NCBI RefSeq assembly: GCF_947503375.1
Contig: NZ_CANNDQ010000001.1
Coordinates: forward strand, 620,001 to 684,000
DNA length: 64,000 nucleotides
Direction of reading: 5' to 3'
Source: an uncultured Psychroserpens sp.
GTDB taxonomy: Bacteria > Bacteroidota > Bacteroidia > Flavobacteriales > Flavobacteriaceae
Below the pieces are notes generated by a model. That model had not been told where the DNA came from. It did no database searches and saw only the letters and a program-made list of their open reading frames with translations. A program made the position numbers and the translations under genes. How positions within the stretch are numbered: the first letter of the stretch is position 1; every line of letters starts with the position of its first letter. Below are positions 43,973 to 51,725 of this stretch, one piece after another.

Positions 43973-45079
43973 CTAGAATTTTAAGGTGTTAGTAAATGAC
44001 GGTAACTGAGGAATATCATGTTCAAAGAACTTAGGTGTCTTTCCATCTGAGCGGTAGATACAATTGGTAGAATAGAATGTCTTTTGCGAATCCTCAAAGA
44101 GACGCTGAACAAGCTCTTGTATATTATTCGAGTAGATAAGGATCTGCTTTCGTGCCAGTTCAGTCTCTGCTTGTTCTTTTCTAATGGTCAGAATCTCTAA
44201 TTTTAATGAAGCTACCTTTTGACTTAACGCATCAAGTTCTTCCTTGGTTAGTTTCCATTTGTCCAGAACCTTTCTCTCAGCACTTGTCAATCGGTGCTGA
44301 TAAACTGTAATCACACTTACTGCAAAGAAAAATAGGTTCAGACAGGCAAAGTAAAATGGGTTGATACCTTGAGTTTGGCTCAGCACTCCTTCATTAAAAC
44401 TAGTTGCTCTGAATATTCCAAGCACATAGAAAATTCCAAAGGCAATAGTAAAAAGGCTAAATAGAATGCCTCGTCTCTCCCAAAGATTTCTTCCTTTGCT
44501 TACCATATTAGGAACTTGCTCGCTGGCAAAGAAAATACTTCCACCTATGGCAATACCAACGATATATGAAGTGATAGCGTTATATCCCATTGCCATCAGT
44601 GCGGCAGAACTGAGAAAAAGATCAACCAAAATGATAAATAGTAAAAACCACCTGATCTTTTTGTAGCGCTTCTCTTTTTTTAATAATGAATTATCACACT
44701 GATCTAGTTCTCTTTTCTTGAGTCGTGCTTCAGTTAGGGTCTTCTCAAGTTCTGTAGACAGCTCTCCTAGCTTTTGATCGGCTTCGAGTTTATCTGAAAT
44801 AATATGGTGCGTTTCGATTTCGGATTGTAGCTCCTGTCTCGCATACATCATCATCTTAGAATAAGCTCCTGAGATCACACCTGAATAGACATCCTTCTCG
44901 CAGTTTGGCTCTGGTTTATTCGGTTGCATGGTACCAAGGTCTTTTCCCAGTGGAATGGCAACTTCATTTTTAATGACTTCATGTTGCTTGTGAAGTTGCT
45001 CCTCAAGATCTTCAATCTTATATCTGAAGATGGTGAAGGTATTGTTTGTTCTAACAGTTCTATTTTCTTGTGCTTTCAT
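43973..45079 (-). CDS. coiled-coil membrane protein, hypothetical (transfer operon)
   Basis: 368 aa: an N-terminal coiled coil (about 17-135), two to four transmembrane helices between about 140 and 265 (WFLLFIILVDLFLSSAALMAM, GILFSLFTIAFGIFYVLGIF, FYFACLNLFFFAVSVITVY), another coiled coil (about 275-320) and a short tail. It is the first gene of the mobilisation operon. No named family was recognised. Likely an envelope component for DNA transfer. Confidence 0.7.
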   Translation of the reverse strand: MKAQENRTVRTNNTFTIFRYKIEDLEEQLHKQHEVIKNEVAIPLGKDLGTMQPNKPEPNCEKDVYSGVISGAYSKMMMYARQELQSEIETHHIISDKLEADQKLGELSTELEKTLTEARLKKRELDQCDNSLLKKEKRYKKIRWFLLFIILVDLFLSSAALMAMGYNAITSYIVGIAIGGSIFFASEQVPNMVSKGRNLWERRGILFSLFTIAFGIFYVLGIFRATSFNEGVLSQTQGINPFYFACLNLFFFAVSVITVYQHRLTSAERKVLDKWKLTKEELDALSQKVASLKLEILTIRKEQAETELARKQILIYSNNIQELVQRLFEDSQKTFYSTNCIYRSDGKTPKFFEHDIPQLPSFTNTLKF

Positions 45080-45125
45080 TTTTTTGATTTTTAAGGATTA
45101 AAAATTTATATATAGCATAAAGAGG

Positions 45126-45148
45126 CACAAGGATTTTCAGTCCTTGTG
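45126..45148. terminator. hairpin upstream of the transfer operon
   Basis: CACAAGGA (45126-45133) and TCCTTGTG (45141-45148) with a seven-base loop, located in the leader of the 43973-45079 gene. It could be a terminator or attenuator; no long T-run follows. Confidence 0.4.
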
Positions 45149-45208
45149 TTCATTAATTGTTGTCCTGCATTTGTCATAATCTTTGATTTTAAAATGTTAT
45201 TCAATAGT

Positions 45209-45238
45209 AATAGCACTCCTAGACTTAGAAGTGCTATT
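45209..45238 (-). terminator. terminator after the TPR-like gene
   Basis: AATAGCACT (45209-45217) pairs with AGTGCTATT (45230-45238), immediately downstream of the 45242-45688 stop on the minus strand. Confidence 0.65.
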
Positions 45239-45241
45239 GGG

Positions 45242-45688
45242 TTACTTGGTCAATTCTGACATCAACCATTTAATAGAATCATTGTTTGGATAAAGCATTA
45301 TTGCATTTGCAGCTATGCTAAAAGCCAAAGATTCGTAATCATTACGTTGATGGTTACACCAAACAGCATCACTTAATCTAAAAGCTGATTCAGCATATTT
45401 GAAATGGTACTTTGGATTTCTTACAAACTTTCTGTTATTCCTTGCGATGTCGAAAACTTTCTTAAAGCACAAATGGGCTTTTGCATAATTCTCTAAAGAA
45501 GAGTTAATCTTTGCGGATAAGTAAAAAAACTTGCCCTTTAGGTATTTTGAGTACATTAAAATACCTGAATCATCCGAATTGAAATTCTTTAATTCTTCGA
45601 ATGCATTTTGCATTCTTACTAAGTTGCCTGATTTAATTTCTGCATTAAGCTTTTTAAGGAAATTAAATTGTTCTTTGTTTACATTCAT
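45242..45688 (-). CDS. small helical (TPR-like) protein, hypothetical
   Basis: 148 aa, all-helical in appearance (FLKKLNAEIKSGNLVRMQNAFEEL, YAKAHLCFKKVFDIARN, KYAESAFRLSDAVWCN), consistent with a few TPR-type hairpins but without a clean consensus. It is a single gene with its own terminator, divergent from the NACHT gene. Function unknown. Confidence 0.6.
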   Translation of the reverse strand: MNVNKEQFNFLKKLNAEIKSGNLVRMQNAFEELKNFNSDDSGILMYSKYLKGKFFYLSAKINSSLENYAKAHLCFKKVFDIARNNRKFVRNPKYHFKYAESAFRLSDAVWCNHQRNDYESLAFSIAANAIMLYPNNDSIKWLMSELTK

Positions 45689-45820
45689 AACTGTATATTT
45701 TTAATGTTATGAAGCAAATACACGGCTTATTAAAACCTTTTTTTTACTTAGGATTCTACTAAGCAAAAGTAATTCCTACTATTTCTACTATGGAGATATT
45801 TTTTGTAGATTTAGACTACT

Positions 45821-48800
45821 ATGGGAACAAAAAAAGAGGGTATAGAAGAACTTAATTCCGAACAGAGACAACAGCTTATAAATGGAGTAAAAAGTGCATT
45901 GATTTCAAGACACAACAATAGTGAAGAAATAAAAACGATTGTTACGAACAAAATTTCTGGGTATCCAGGGCATAAATTCTATTCCACGCTTATCGATGAT
46001 ATAAAGCTTCTTTTAGAATTAGATAATCCATTTAGTAAAAGTTGGTTAATAAAACTACTTCACTCACCAGAAAACAATTTTGAAACAGAAAAATTAAATT
46101 ATCTAAGAGATTATATAATAAAAGCTAATGAAATACGTGAGGTTCAAGCCTCGATTCCATTTCAAGATTATAAAGACGTTTCCAATAAGACCAAACGAGC
46201 AATTGGTCAATACAAGATTAGTCTTGTTAAAAAATATAATACTGTTCGATTAGGAATCATTGATTTTGAGATGCCTATTGAATATATCATTCCAAAAGAA
46301 CTTAAACATTACTCAAAAGAATTAAAAACAGAAGAAAAGAAACTATTAGAACTTGAACAGAGTTATATAGATAATCCAGAAAAAATCACTCAAGTTAGAA
46401 ATGCTCTTAAAAAAATAAGAGAAAAATTAAGAGAAGAAATTCCAATATCTTATCTATTAAGACGAAGAAAGCATGTTTTTATTCATTCTCCTGCTGGATC
46501 AGGAAAAACGACGTTTTTAAAATGGATTACTTATTCTCTTTGTAAGAATACAACATTCAAACTGACATTTCCTGTATTTCCAATATACATAGAATTAAGA
46601 TCCTATGTCGGCTCAATCCAAAATATGATTGATAAGAAAATAACCGATCATATTGAAATGGATGAAATTCTAGCTTCAAAAGTACAAACCGTTCTTTGTA
46701 TTGATGGATATGATGAATTTACTGGTGATGACAAAGTGTTATTGGTCCAAATACAGGATTTTGCTTCCAAAGACAATGTAACAGTCATTATGAGTGGCCG
46801 CACCAAGCCTAATTATGAAAAGTTTATGAAAATGGAAAGCTTCCATTTAAATATTCTTAACAAAAATGATATTAAGCAGATATTAAGAAATGTGTTCAAA
46901 GAAAAAGGTGAAATTTATTTCAATCAACTCATTGAAATAGGAATTGAGCAATTGCAAAACCCACTTCATTTAACTCTTCTGATGGGTTACATAAAAGCCA
47001 AAAACAAACTTGATACGATTTTAATAAGTAAAATATTAAAAAATAAAGGAGAGTTTTATAAAACTATTCTAATTGATCAGTACCTAAAGAATTATGAACC
47101 TAAGAGAAAAGATAATTCTAATGTCAGTAGCACTAGAAAACATGTTGAAATTCATTTAGTGTCTTACCTTGCTTATTTCATGACCTTTGTTAAGAACAAC
47201 TTAGAAGATATTGCCTATCCAGACCTTCATGACGCCTTGACGGACTATATAACCGAAAATAAGCTGAGCTATGAAAAAGTATCTACTTCGGAATTAATAT
47301 CAACTTTTGTTGATCATGATATCCTTACCACATCTGATGAACTTGTTGGGTTTGAAAAGAAAGAAATTCGTCTGTTTTTCGCTGCCCTACACCTCGCAGA
47401 AACCATTCAAAGTCAAAAAGAGTGGATAGCACTTAAGAGAAAACAATTGGATCACTCATACACTAACCCTAAATATTTATTTGGGTTAGGCAAAGCTATT
47501 AGGTATGGTGAAAATGAGACATGGGATTCTGTAAAAGATTATTTTTTTGGATTAGTTAATGCAAAAAAAATGATTGATACCAACATTGAGATTAAATATC
47601 ATGACCGTTTTGTTTTCACATTTGATTTTTTTGAACAATTAGAAATATATATCGGTTTATTAGAGCAAAACAATTCACCATCAATAGGAAGCTTTAATTC
47701 AACTCTAAAGGTTTTTAATTTTCTCTCCAATGTTGTTTTGAATAACAATCGAATAGAAAAAGAAAAAAAGACTAGCAGAGGACTATTAGATTCGATTTTT
47801 ATCTATGATTTGATAAGAAAAAATATTGTTCGGGATAAAATTCCCGAAAATTGGTTATCCGAAGAGTTTATCGATAGAATGAATAATAGTTTAATAACTC
47901 GTTCATATTATAACGAGGGTCATTATATTAAATATATATGTCTCTTACTATTGGGGAATAATCTAAATCTTAGATTTAAACAGATTATGCCATTAATATC
48001 TAAAATGTCTAATAGTTATGCCAAATCAATATTTACTTACAGGTTGTTTCATCCAGATGGCGATAAAACAAAAGTTCAATTTGACGTGTCTGACATCGTC
48101 CAACTGCTCTACGTAGACATGATAAACGGTGACCATCCATTTAAACTTAAGAAAGGAGAATATACCAATTATCAGTTTGTGTCTGACAACTTTAAAAAAT
48201 TCAATTCGCAACTTCTAGATTATTTCTTTCATCTTCATCCTCAGCCCACGTTGATGCAAATATGTAGAATGATTAATTACTACCATAATAAATTAAATGG
48301 TCGAAGCGAATTAGTCGATGTTTCTGATAACTCTGGAGCAGTCATGATAGAATACTTTATCACTGGGATACTTTTAATCAATAGAGAAAAACATCTAATC
48401 AAATTATCTGATTTCATAAAGTACTTAGACCCAAAATTTAGAGATAAAGTCTTAGATGAATTCATTGAAATAATTCAAAATACATCAATAAACATTACTT
48501 CAAGAAAACGGTATCTCGATTTTTTAATATGGAATTTAAGAGAAAAAGATTTTTCTTTATTCATGGATTTGATAGACGACAAGTATGATAAAGTAGCGGA
48601 TAGAGCAATAGGAGCTTTAACATATTTAATAACACCATTCAGAGGGAGAAAACCACATCTTACACCAATAGTTTTTGAAAAATTGGATTCTGTACTAAAG
48701 TCGTCGCAGAGGTCAGAAGACATAAAAAAGGGTGTCATTTTTTATTTAAGACATTGGCTATTAGATATTCCTGAATATTTATTAGATACAGTGTTTAATC

Positions 48801-49249
48801 TTATAAAGAACAGCGGAACGACATATTATTCACACGGGCTTAACTTTTTAGGAGATTTTAAGGTAAAAAAAGCGGTAAGATTTCTGGAATCCCTGCTTCA
48901 CTCATCGGATTATTATTCTTATAGCTCTGATGCTTATTTTGCCTTATTTAATATTGATTACCAAAACCATTATAAATACTTTGATTTAATTAAGGACTCT
49001 TATGAGGATAACATTGGAAGGCTGGAATACTTCTCATCAAGTGAAGAGTTTATTGAAGATGTTTTTTTATTTATAGATGCTCTTCATCTTGGTGACGAAA
49101 AAACTCACTCTCTTTACAAGGAAATCAAACTAAAGAATGTTTCCAAAAGCATCCGATATATTTATAAAGATCACCTAACTAGGTTGGATTGGAAAATAAC
49201 AAGACTAGAAGAAGCGAGAGAAGAATCTAAAGTAAAAAAACCTTCCTAA
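45821..49249 (+). CDS. NACHT-type STAND NTPase, candidate antiphage protein
   Basis: 1142 aa. A ~200-residue N-terminal region of unknown type precedes the NACHT domain: Walker A HSPAGSGKTTFLK near residues 224-232, Walker B LCIDGYDEFTGDD near 291, and TVIMSGRTKP as sensor. After a winged-helix-like segment (about 400-560) comes a long helical, HEAT-like C-terminus. Bacterial NACHT proteins sense infection and trigger an N-terminal effector. No known effector domain was recognised here. It is monocistronic and ends in a hairpin that overlaps its stop. Confidence 0.82.
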   Translation: MGTKKEGIEELNSEQRQQLINGVKSALISRHNNSEEIKTIVTNKISGYPGHKFYSTLIDDIKLLLELDNPFSKSWLIKLLHSPENNFETEKLNYLRDYIIKANEIREVQASIPFQDYKDVSNKTKRAIGQYKISLVKKYNTVRLGIIDFEMPIEYIIPKELKHYSKELKTEEKKLLELEQSYIDNPEKITQVRNALKKIREKLREEIPISYLLRRRKHVFIHSPAGSGKTTFLKWITYSLCKNTTFKLTFPVFPIYIELRSYVGSIQNMIDKKITDHIEMDEILASKVQTVLCIDGYDEFTGDDKVLLVQIQDFASKDNVTVIMSGRTKPNYEKFMKMESFHLNILNKNDIKQILRNVFKEKGEIYFNQLIEIGIEQLQNPLHLTLLMGYIKAKNKLDTILISKILKNKGEFYKTILIDQYLKNYEPKRKDNSNVSSTRKHVEIHLVSYLAYFMTFVKNNLEDIAYPDLHDALTDYITENKLSYEKVSTSELISTFVDHDILTTSDELVGFEKKEIRLFFAALHLAETIQSQKEWIALKRKQLDHSYTNPKYLFGLGKAIRYGENETWDSVKDYFFGLVNAKKMIDTNIEIKYHDRFVFTFDFFEQLEIYIGLLEQNNSPSIGSFNSTLKVFNFLSNVVLNNNRIEKEKKTSRGLLDSIFIYDLIRKNIVRDKIPENWLSEEFIDRMNNSLITRSYYNEGHYIKYICLLLLGNNLNLRFKQIMPLISKMSNSYAKSIFTYRLFHPDGDKTKVQFDVSDIVQLLYVDMINGDHPFKLKKGEYTNYQFVSDNFKKFNSQLLDYFFHLHPQPTLMQICRMINYYHNKLNGRSELVDVSDNSGAVMIEYFITGILLINREKHLIKLSDFIKYLDPKFRDKVLDEFIEIIQNTSINITSRKRYLDFLIWNLREKDFSLFMDLIDDKYDKVADRAIGALTYLITPFRGRKPHLTPIVFEKLDSVLKSSQRSEDIKKGVIFYLRHWLLDIPEYLLDTVFNLIKNSGTTYYSHGLNFLGDFKVKKAVRFLESLLHSSDYYSYSSDAYFALFNIDYQNHYKYFDLIKDSYEDNIGRLEYFSSSEEFIEDVFLFIDALHLGDEKTHSLYKEIKLKNVSKSIRYIYKDHLTRLDWKITRLEEAREESKVKKPS

Positions 49250-49260
49250 TAGGAAGGTTT
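49238..49260. terminator. bidirectional terminator between convergent genes
   Basis: AAACCTTCCT-AAT-AGGAAGGTTT (49238-49260). The stem contains the stop codons of both the NACHT gene and the convergent RadC-like gene. Confidence 0.85.
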
Positions 49261-49702
49261 AGAGTGACCAGTTTTCTTCACAAGAAGAGATATATCCTTC
49301 TGATGAGAAACTAATGAAGTCAATCATTTTGAATCCAAAAATAGAATCCAACAATTCAATTTGACCTAACATTTCATGTTCGAATTGATTAAGTCCTAAT
49401 CTGCCACCAGGGGCATTAGTCAATAGGGTAAAACGAGTAGCGTTTGAGATCAAAACAGATTGATATACTTCTTTTAGACAATCTGAATCCATAGCACTAA
49501 GCTCTATAACACCTAATAGGTCAGAGTATTCATTGAATAGCATTACCCATGAAAATTTCTTGAAATCAATCCTGTTTTTGTTAATTACATTCCGAATGTA
49601 GTTAACTGCAACTTCAGCAGAGGAAATATGAGGCATTTGTTCAAAGCGAGGTCTTTTGTAATGGATTTCTATTTCATTAATCGGTATTAAATCTTTAGCC
49701 AT
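49259..49702 (-). CDS. RadC-like (JAB/MPN fold) protein lacking the metal site
   Basis: 147 aa, clearly related to the RadC at 56082-56549: shared IEI-YKRP-F--M at the N-terminus, then FSWVMLFNEYSDLLGVIELSA and LKEVYQSVLISNATRF. Where RadC has CHNHPSGNLKPSQSD, this protein has LTNAPGGRLGLNQFE, so both His ligands of the JAMM motif are gone. The fold is kept and the frame is intact, which argues for selection for a non-enzymatic role. It converges with the NACHT gene. Confidence 0.8.
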   Translation of the reverse strand: MAKDLIPINEIEIHYKRPRFEQMPHISSAEVAVNYIRNVINKNRIDFKKFSWVMLFNEYSDLLGVIELSAMDSDCLKEVYQSVLISNATRFTLLTNAPGGRLGLNQFEHEMLGQIELLDSIFGFKMIDFISFSSEGYISSCEENWSL

Positions 49703-49808
49703 AATAAATTTGTTTAAGGTTTAACTTAAGTGAAATCATAACATCATACTATATAAATGTCAATAACAAGCATTTGATTATCAATAAGTTAATGTGTTTT
49801 TTTGTAAT

Positions 49809-50300
49809 TTAATCTTCATAATACCAATGAACAATCGCCAGACTGACAGCGTCAAAAATTCCCACATTGTAATTTTCAGCCATCCATTTCTTTCTTACTG
49901 GAAACTCATAACCTTTGAGTTCCTCAAACCATTCAATAATCTTATGAGATATTTCATATTTGGATTCTGCTCCAAATTCATTAAACACCTCTCTTATTTG
50001 TGTTCTTGAGTAGCTATGAACTTCTAGATTTTGATCTTTAGCCTCACTACATATAGCATCTATCAGTGCTTGTGTTCGTTTGCTCTTTCTTCCTCTAAGG
50101 TCTTCCAAGTTTCTGGTAATAAGCACATTTGGCTTGAAGTGATCGATGTATGCCTTGATCCTTTTCATCACCTTTCGGTTATTGATGGGCTGTACATTCC
50201 CCATCCCAAAATCAATCATTTGACTTGGGCTACCAAAAAGAGCATAGGCAACTCCGTACCTAGTTGGATAAAGTGCGAGCACCGTATTTGTATTTTCCAT
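49809..50300 (-). CDS. RuvC/RNase H-fold protein with altered first acidic residue
   Basis: 163 aa with the RuvC-like plan: strand TVLALYPTRYGVAYALFG at the start, FKPNVLITRNLED (acidic residue 2), then QIREVFNEFG and the final NVGIFDAVSLAIVHWYY helix with Asp. In Holliday junction resolvases the first strand carries Asp (IDPG); here it is Tyr-Pro (LYPTR). It may be inactive or use another residue. It starts 1 nt after the stop of the XRE-like gene upstream, so the two are cotranscribed. Confidence 0.65.
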   Translation of the reverse strand: MENTNTVLALYPTRYGVAYALFGSPSQMIDFGMGNVQPINNRKVMKRIKAYIDHFKPNVLITRNLEDLRGRKSKRTQALIDAICSEAKDQNLEVHSYSRTQIREVFNEFGAESKYEISHKIIEWFEELKGYEFPVRKKWMAENYNVGIFDAVSLAIVHWYYED

Positions 50301-50301
50301 G

Positions 50302-50643
50302 CTACTCTTCTAGATTTGTTAACCTGGCAATAATAGAATCGAGACCTTCACTGCGCTTTCTGTTTTTAAAGGTGTCTGGTGCATCTTCTAATTTCTCAAG
50401 AAGTTTAAAGCACTTATCTGCAAGTTCTTTATAGCCTAAGTCCAGTCCAAGTTTAATATTGGGCTGAGTTGACAGATCAAATAGAGTGTGATAGCCTAGC
50501 AGGGCTTTGGAGTTTGGTGCTTTACCTGCTTCAAAGCGGGACAGATTAGCAGGGTCTATTCCTAGAATGAATGCGAGGTCTTTTAATTTCAAATGATGAG
50601 ATATACGCTTTTGCTTGTAGGGTAGTAATGTTTTTTTGTTCAT
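50302..50643 (-). CDS. XRE-family transcriptional regulator
   Basis: 113 aa from the ATG at 50643 (MNKKTLLPYKQKRISHHLKLKDLAFILGIDPANLSRFEAGK). An HTH_3 domain covers about residues 8-60. It is followed directly by the RuvC-fold gene. A 22-bp perfect palindrome and a GGGTCAGAAAATTGTA motif lie 70-100 nt upstream and are candidate operators. Confidence 0.85.
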   Translation of the reverse strand: MNKKTLLPYKQKRISHHLKLKDLAFILGIDPANLSRFEAGKAPNSKALLGYHTLFDLSTQPNIKLGLDLGYKELADKCFKLLEKLEDAPDTFKNRKRSEGLDSIIARLTNLEE

Positions 50644-50710
50644 AATGTAGAAAGGCAATGGGATTATCATTGCCTTTTTGCATATTAATCTATGTTGTCA
50701 AAGAGGTGGT

Positions 50711-50740
50711 AGGGTCAGAAAATTGTATATATACAATTTT
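50711..50740. promoter_or_regulatory. operator-like palindrome upstream of the XRE gene
   Basis: AAAATTGTATA-TATACAATTTT (50719-50740) is a perfect 22-bp palindrome, overlapped on its left by AGGGTCAGAAAATTGTA (50711-50727), a variant of a motif seen at several other promoters in this element. Confidence 0.6.
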
Positions 50741-50783
50741 TTTCGAGTGGTGGTACCACAATTAGTGGATAAGGTGTGGATGT

Positions 50784-51308
50784 TCAGGTGTTTCTGTTTT
50801 TTTGGGAGCCAAGTAGTTGATTAAGCCTTTCTCTGTCAGATAGACGCTGTGCACCTTGTGAAATATTGTAACAAGATTTTTTAATGGTGTTTAGTTTAAT
50901 TATGTGAAGCTTGTTCACTGCATTATCGCAAATCGGTTCACTGATTTGCTTTTTATTTACCACAAGCCGTAAACGGCTTGCAAAATACAGACGCGGAGCT
51001 CCTTGTCTTTCTCGTTTGGTCAGTAGTACATTCCCAAAAGAGTCTGTGACTTCGATCAGCTCTTTTTTTATTAGACCATCAATTGCTGTTGATACCGCAC
51101 GACCAGATAAATTGCAGCATATCGTAAACAAACGTTGGGATATCCATGCTCTTTCCAATCGTTTCCCTTTCATATTAGGATCAGCCACACCTATAGTCTT
51201 TCGGATAATGGTCAATAGCACTTTTAGTTCGCTCACAGAAGAGATGGTTTTCAATAAATGGTCAAAGAGAACATTTGAAACTTGTGTTGTATTTGAATAG
51301 TAATCCAT
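50784..51308 (-). CDS. replication-initiator-like winged-helix protein
   Basis: 174 aa. The N-terminus follows the phage replisome-organiser pattern: TTQVSNVLFDHLLKTISSVSELKVLLTIIRKTIGV, AWISQRLFTICCNLSGRAVSTAIDGLIKKELIEV, then a GNVLLTKRERQG wing. The C-terminus is unstructured and polar. It probably binds element DNA for replication or control. A 16-bp inverted motif pair lies 35-80 nt upstream. Confidence 0.65.
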   Translation of the reverse strand: MDYYSNTTQVSNVLFDHLLKTISSVSELKVLLTIIRKTIGVADPNMKGKRLERAWISQRLFTICCNLSGRAVSTAIDGLIKKELIEVTDSFGNVLLTKRERQGAPRLYFASRLRLVVNKKQISEPICDNAVNKLHIIKLNTIKKSCYNISQGAQRLSDRERLNQLLGSQKNRNT

Positions 51309-51343
51309 TTATATAGTTTTACATTTCCCTGACGGAATTATAA

Positions 51344-51386
51344 AGAGTCAAACAATGTATTTCCTTACAATTTCTGACTCTATCTG
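51344..51386. repeat. inverted pair of the AGAGTCA...TTGTA motif
   Basis: AGAGTCAAACAATGTA is followed after six bases by TACAATTTCTGACTCT, its imperfect inverse. The right half, extended to TACAATTTCTGACTCTATCTG (51366-51386), has an exact inverted copy at 56605-56625. Confidence 0.7.
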
Positions 51387-51415
51387 CAATTAATAATTCT
51401 GATTATAGTGAGTTC

Positions 51416-51571
51416 ATGTCCATTGAGATTCCTGAAAACCTACCTCCAGAGCGAAATACCGAGTTTCGAGCACTCTATAAAAAGCATTTTGGTCAGGATA
51501 TTTCCGAGTCACAGGCAGATGAGGAGGCATATCGCCTGCTCAGTTTTTTTAGTATCGTATTTGATCTGTAA
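51416..51571 (+). CDS. 51-aa conserved-type small protein upstream of the recombinase
   Basis: ATG 51416-51418, stop 51569-51571. MSIEIPENLPPERNTEFRAL, then YKKHFGQDISESQADEEAYRLLSFFSI: a charged helix pair of the kind seen in small proteins beside phage and element recombinases (aromatic residue, H/E-FG-x-x-I/L-S, then an ExAxxLL helix). It lies 154 nt before the serine recombinase. Function unknown, possibly a recombination or regulatory accessory. Confidence 0.6.
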   Translation: MSIEIPENLPPERNTEFRALYKKHFGQDISESQADEEAYRLLSFFSIVFDL

Positions 51572-51725
51572 ACTATGCTTTTCTATTACGCCGATAATAA
51601 TATGTTACAATTGATATGGTCATCATTATTATTTAAACGAATTAAGCCCAAAATAGGGCAAGGAAGGATTTTGATGACCATCTTAATTCGTTTTTCCTTG
51701 TCCTTTTTTGGGAAATAAGAGCATT

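Noticed and set aside
39396..45079. Complete conjugation system
   Set aside because: Relaxase, coupling protein and some envelope proteins are present, but no VirB4-like ATPase or other mating-pore genes; mobilisable is the most that can be said.
45108..45178. 23-codon ORF in the leader of the transfer operon
   Set aside because: Too short, and most of it is the CACAAGGA/TCCTTGTG hairpin.
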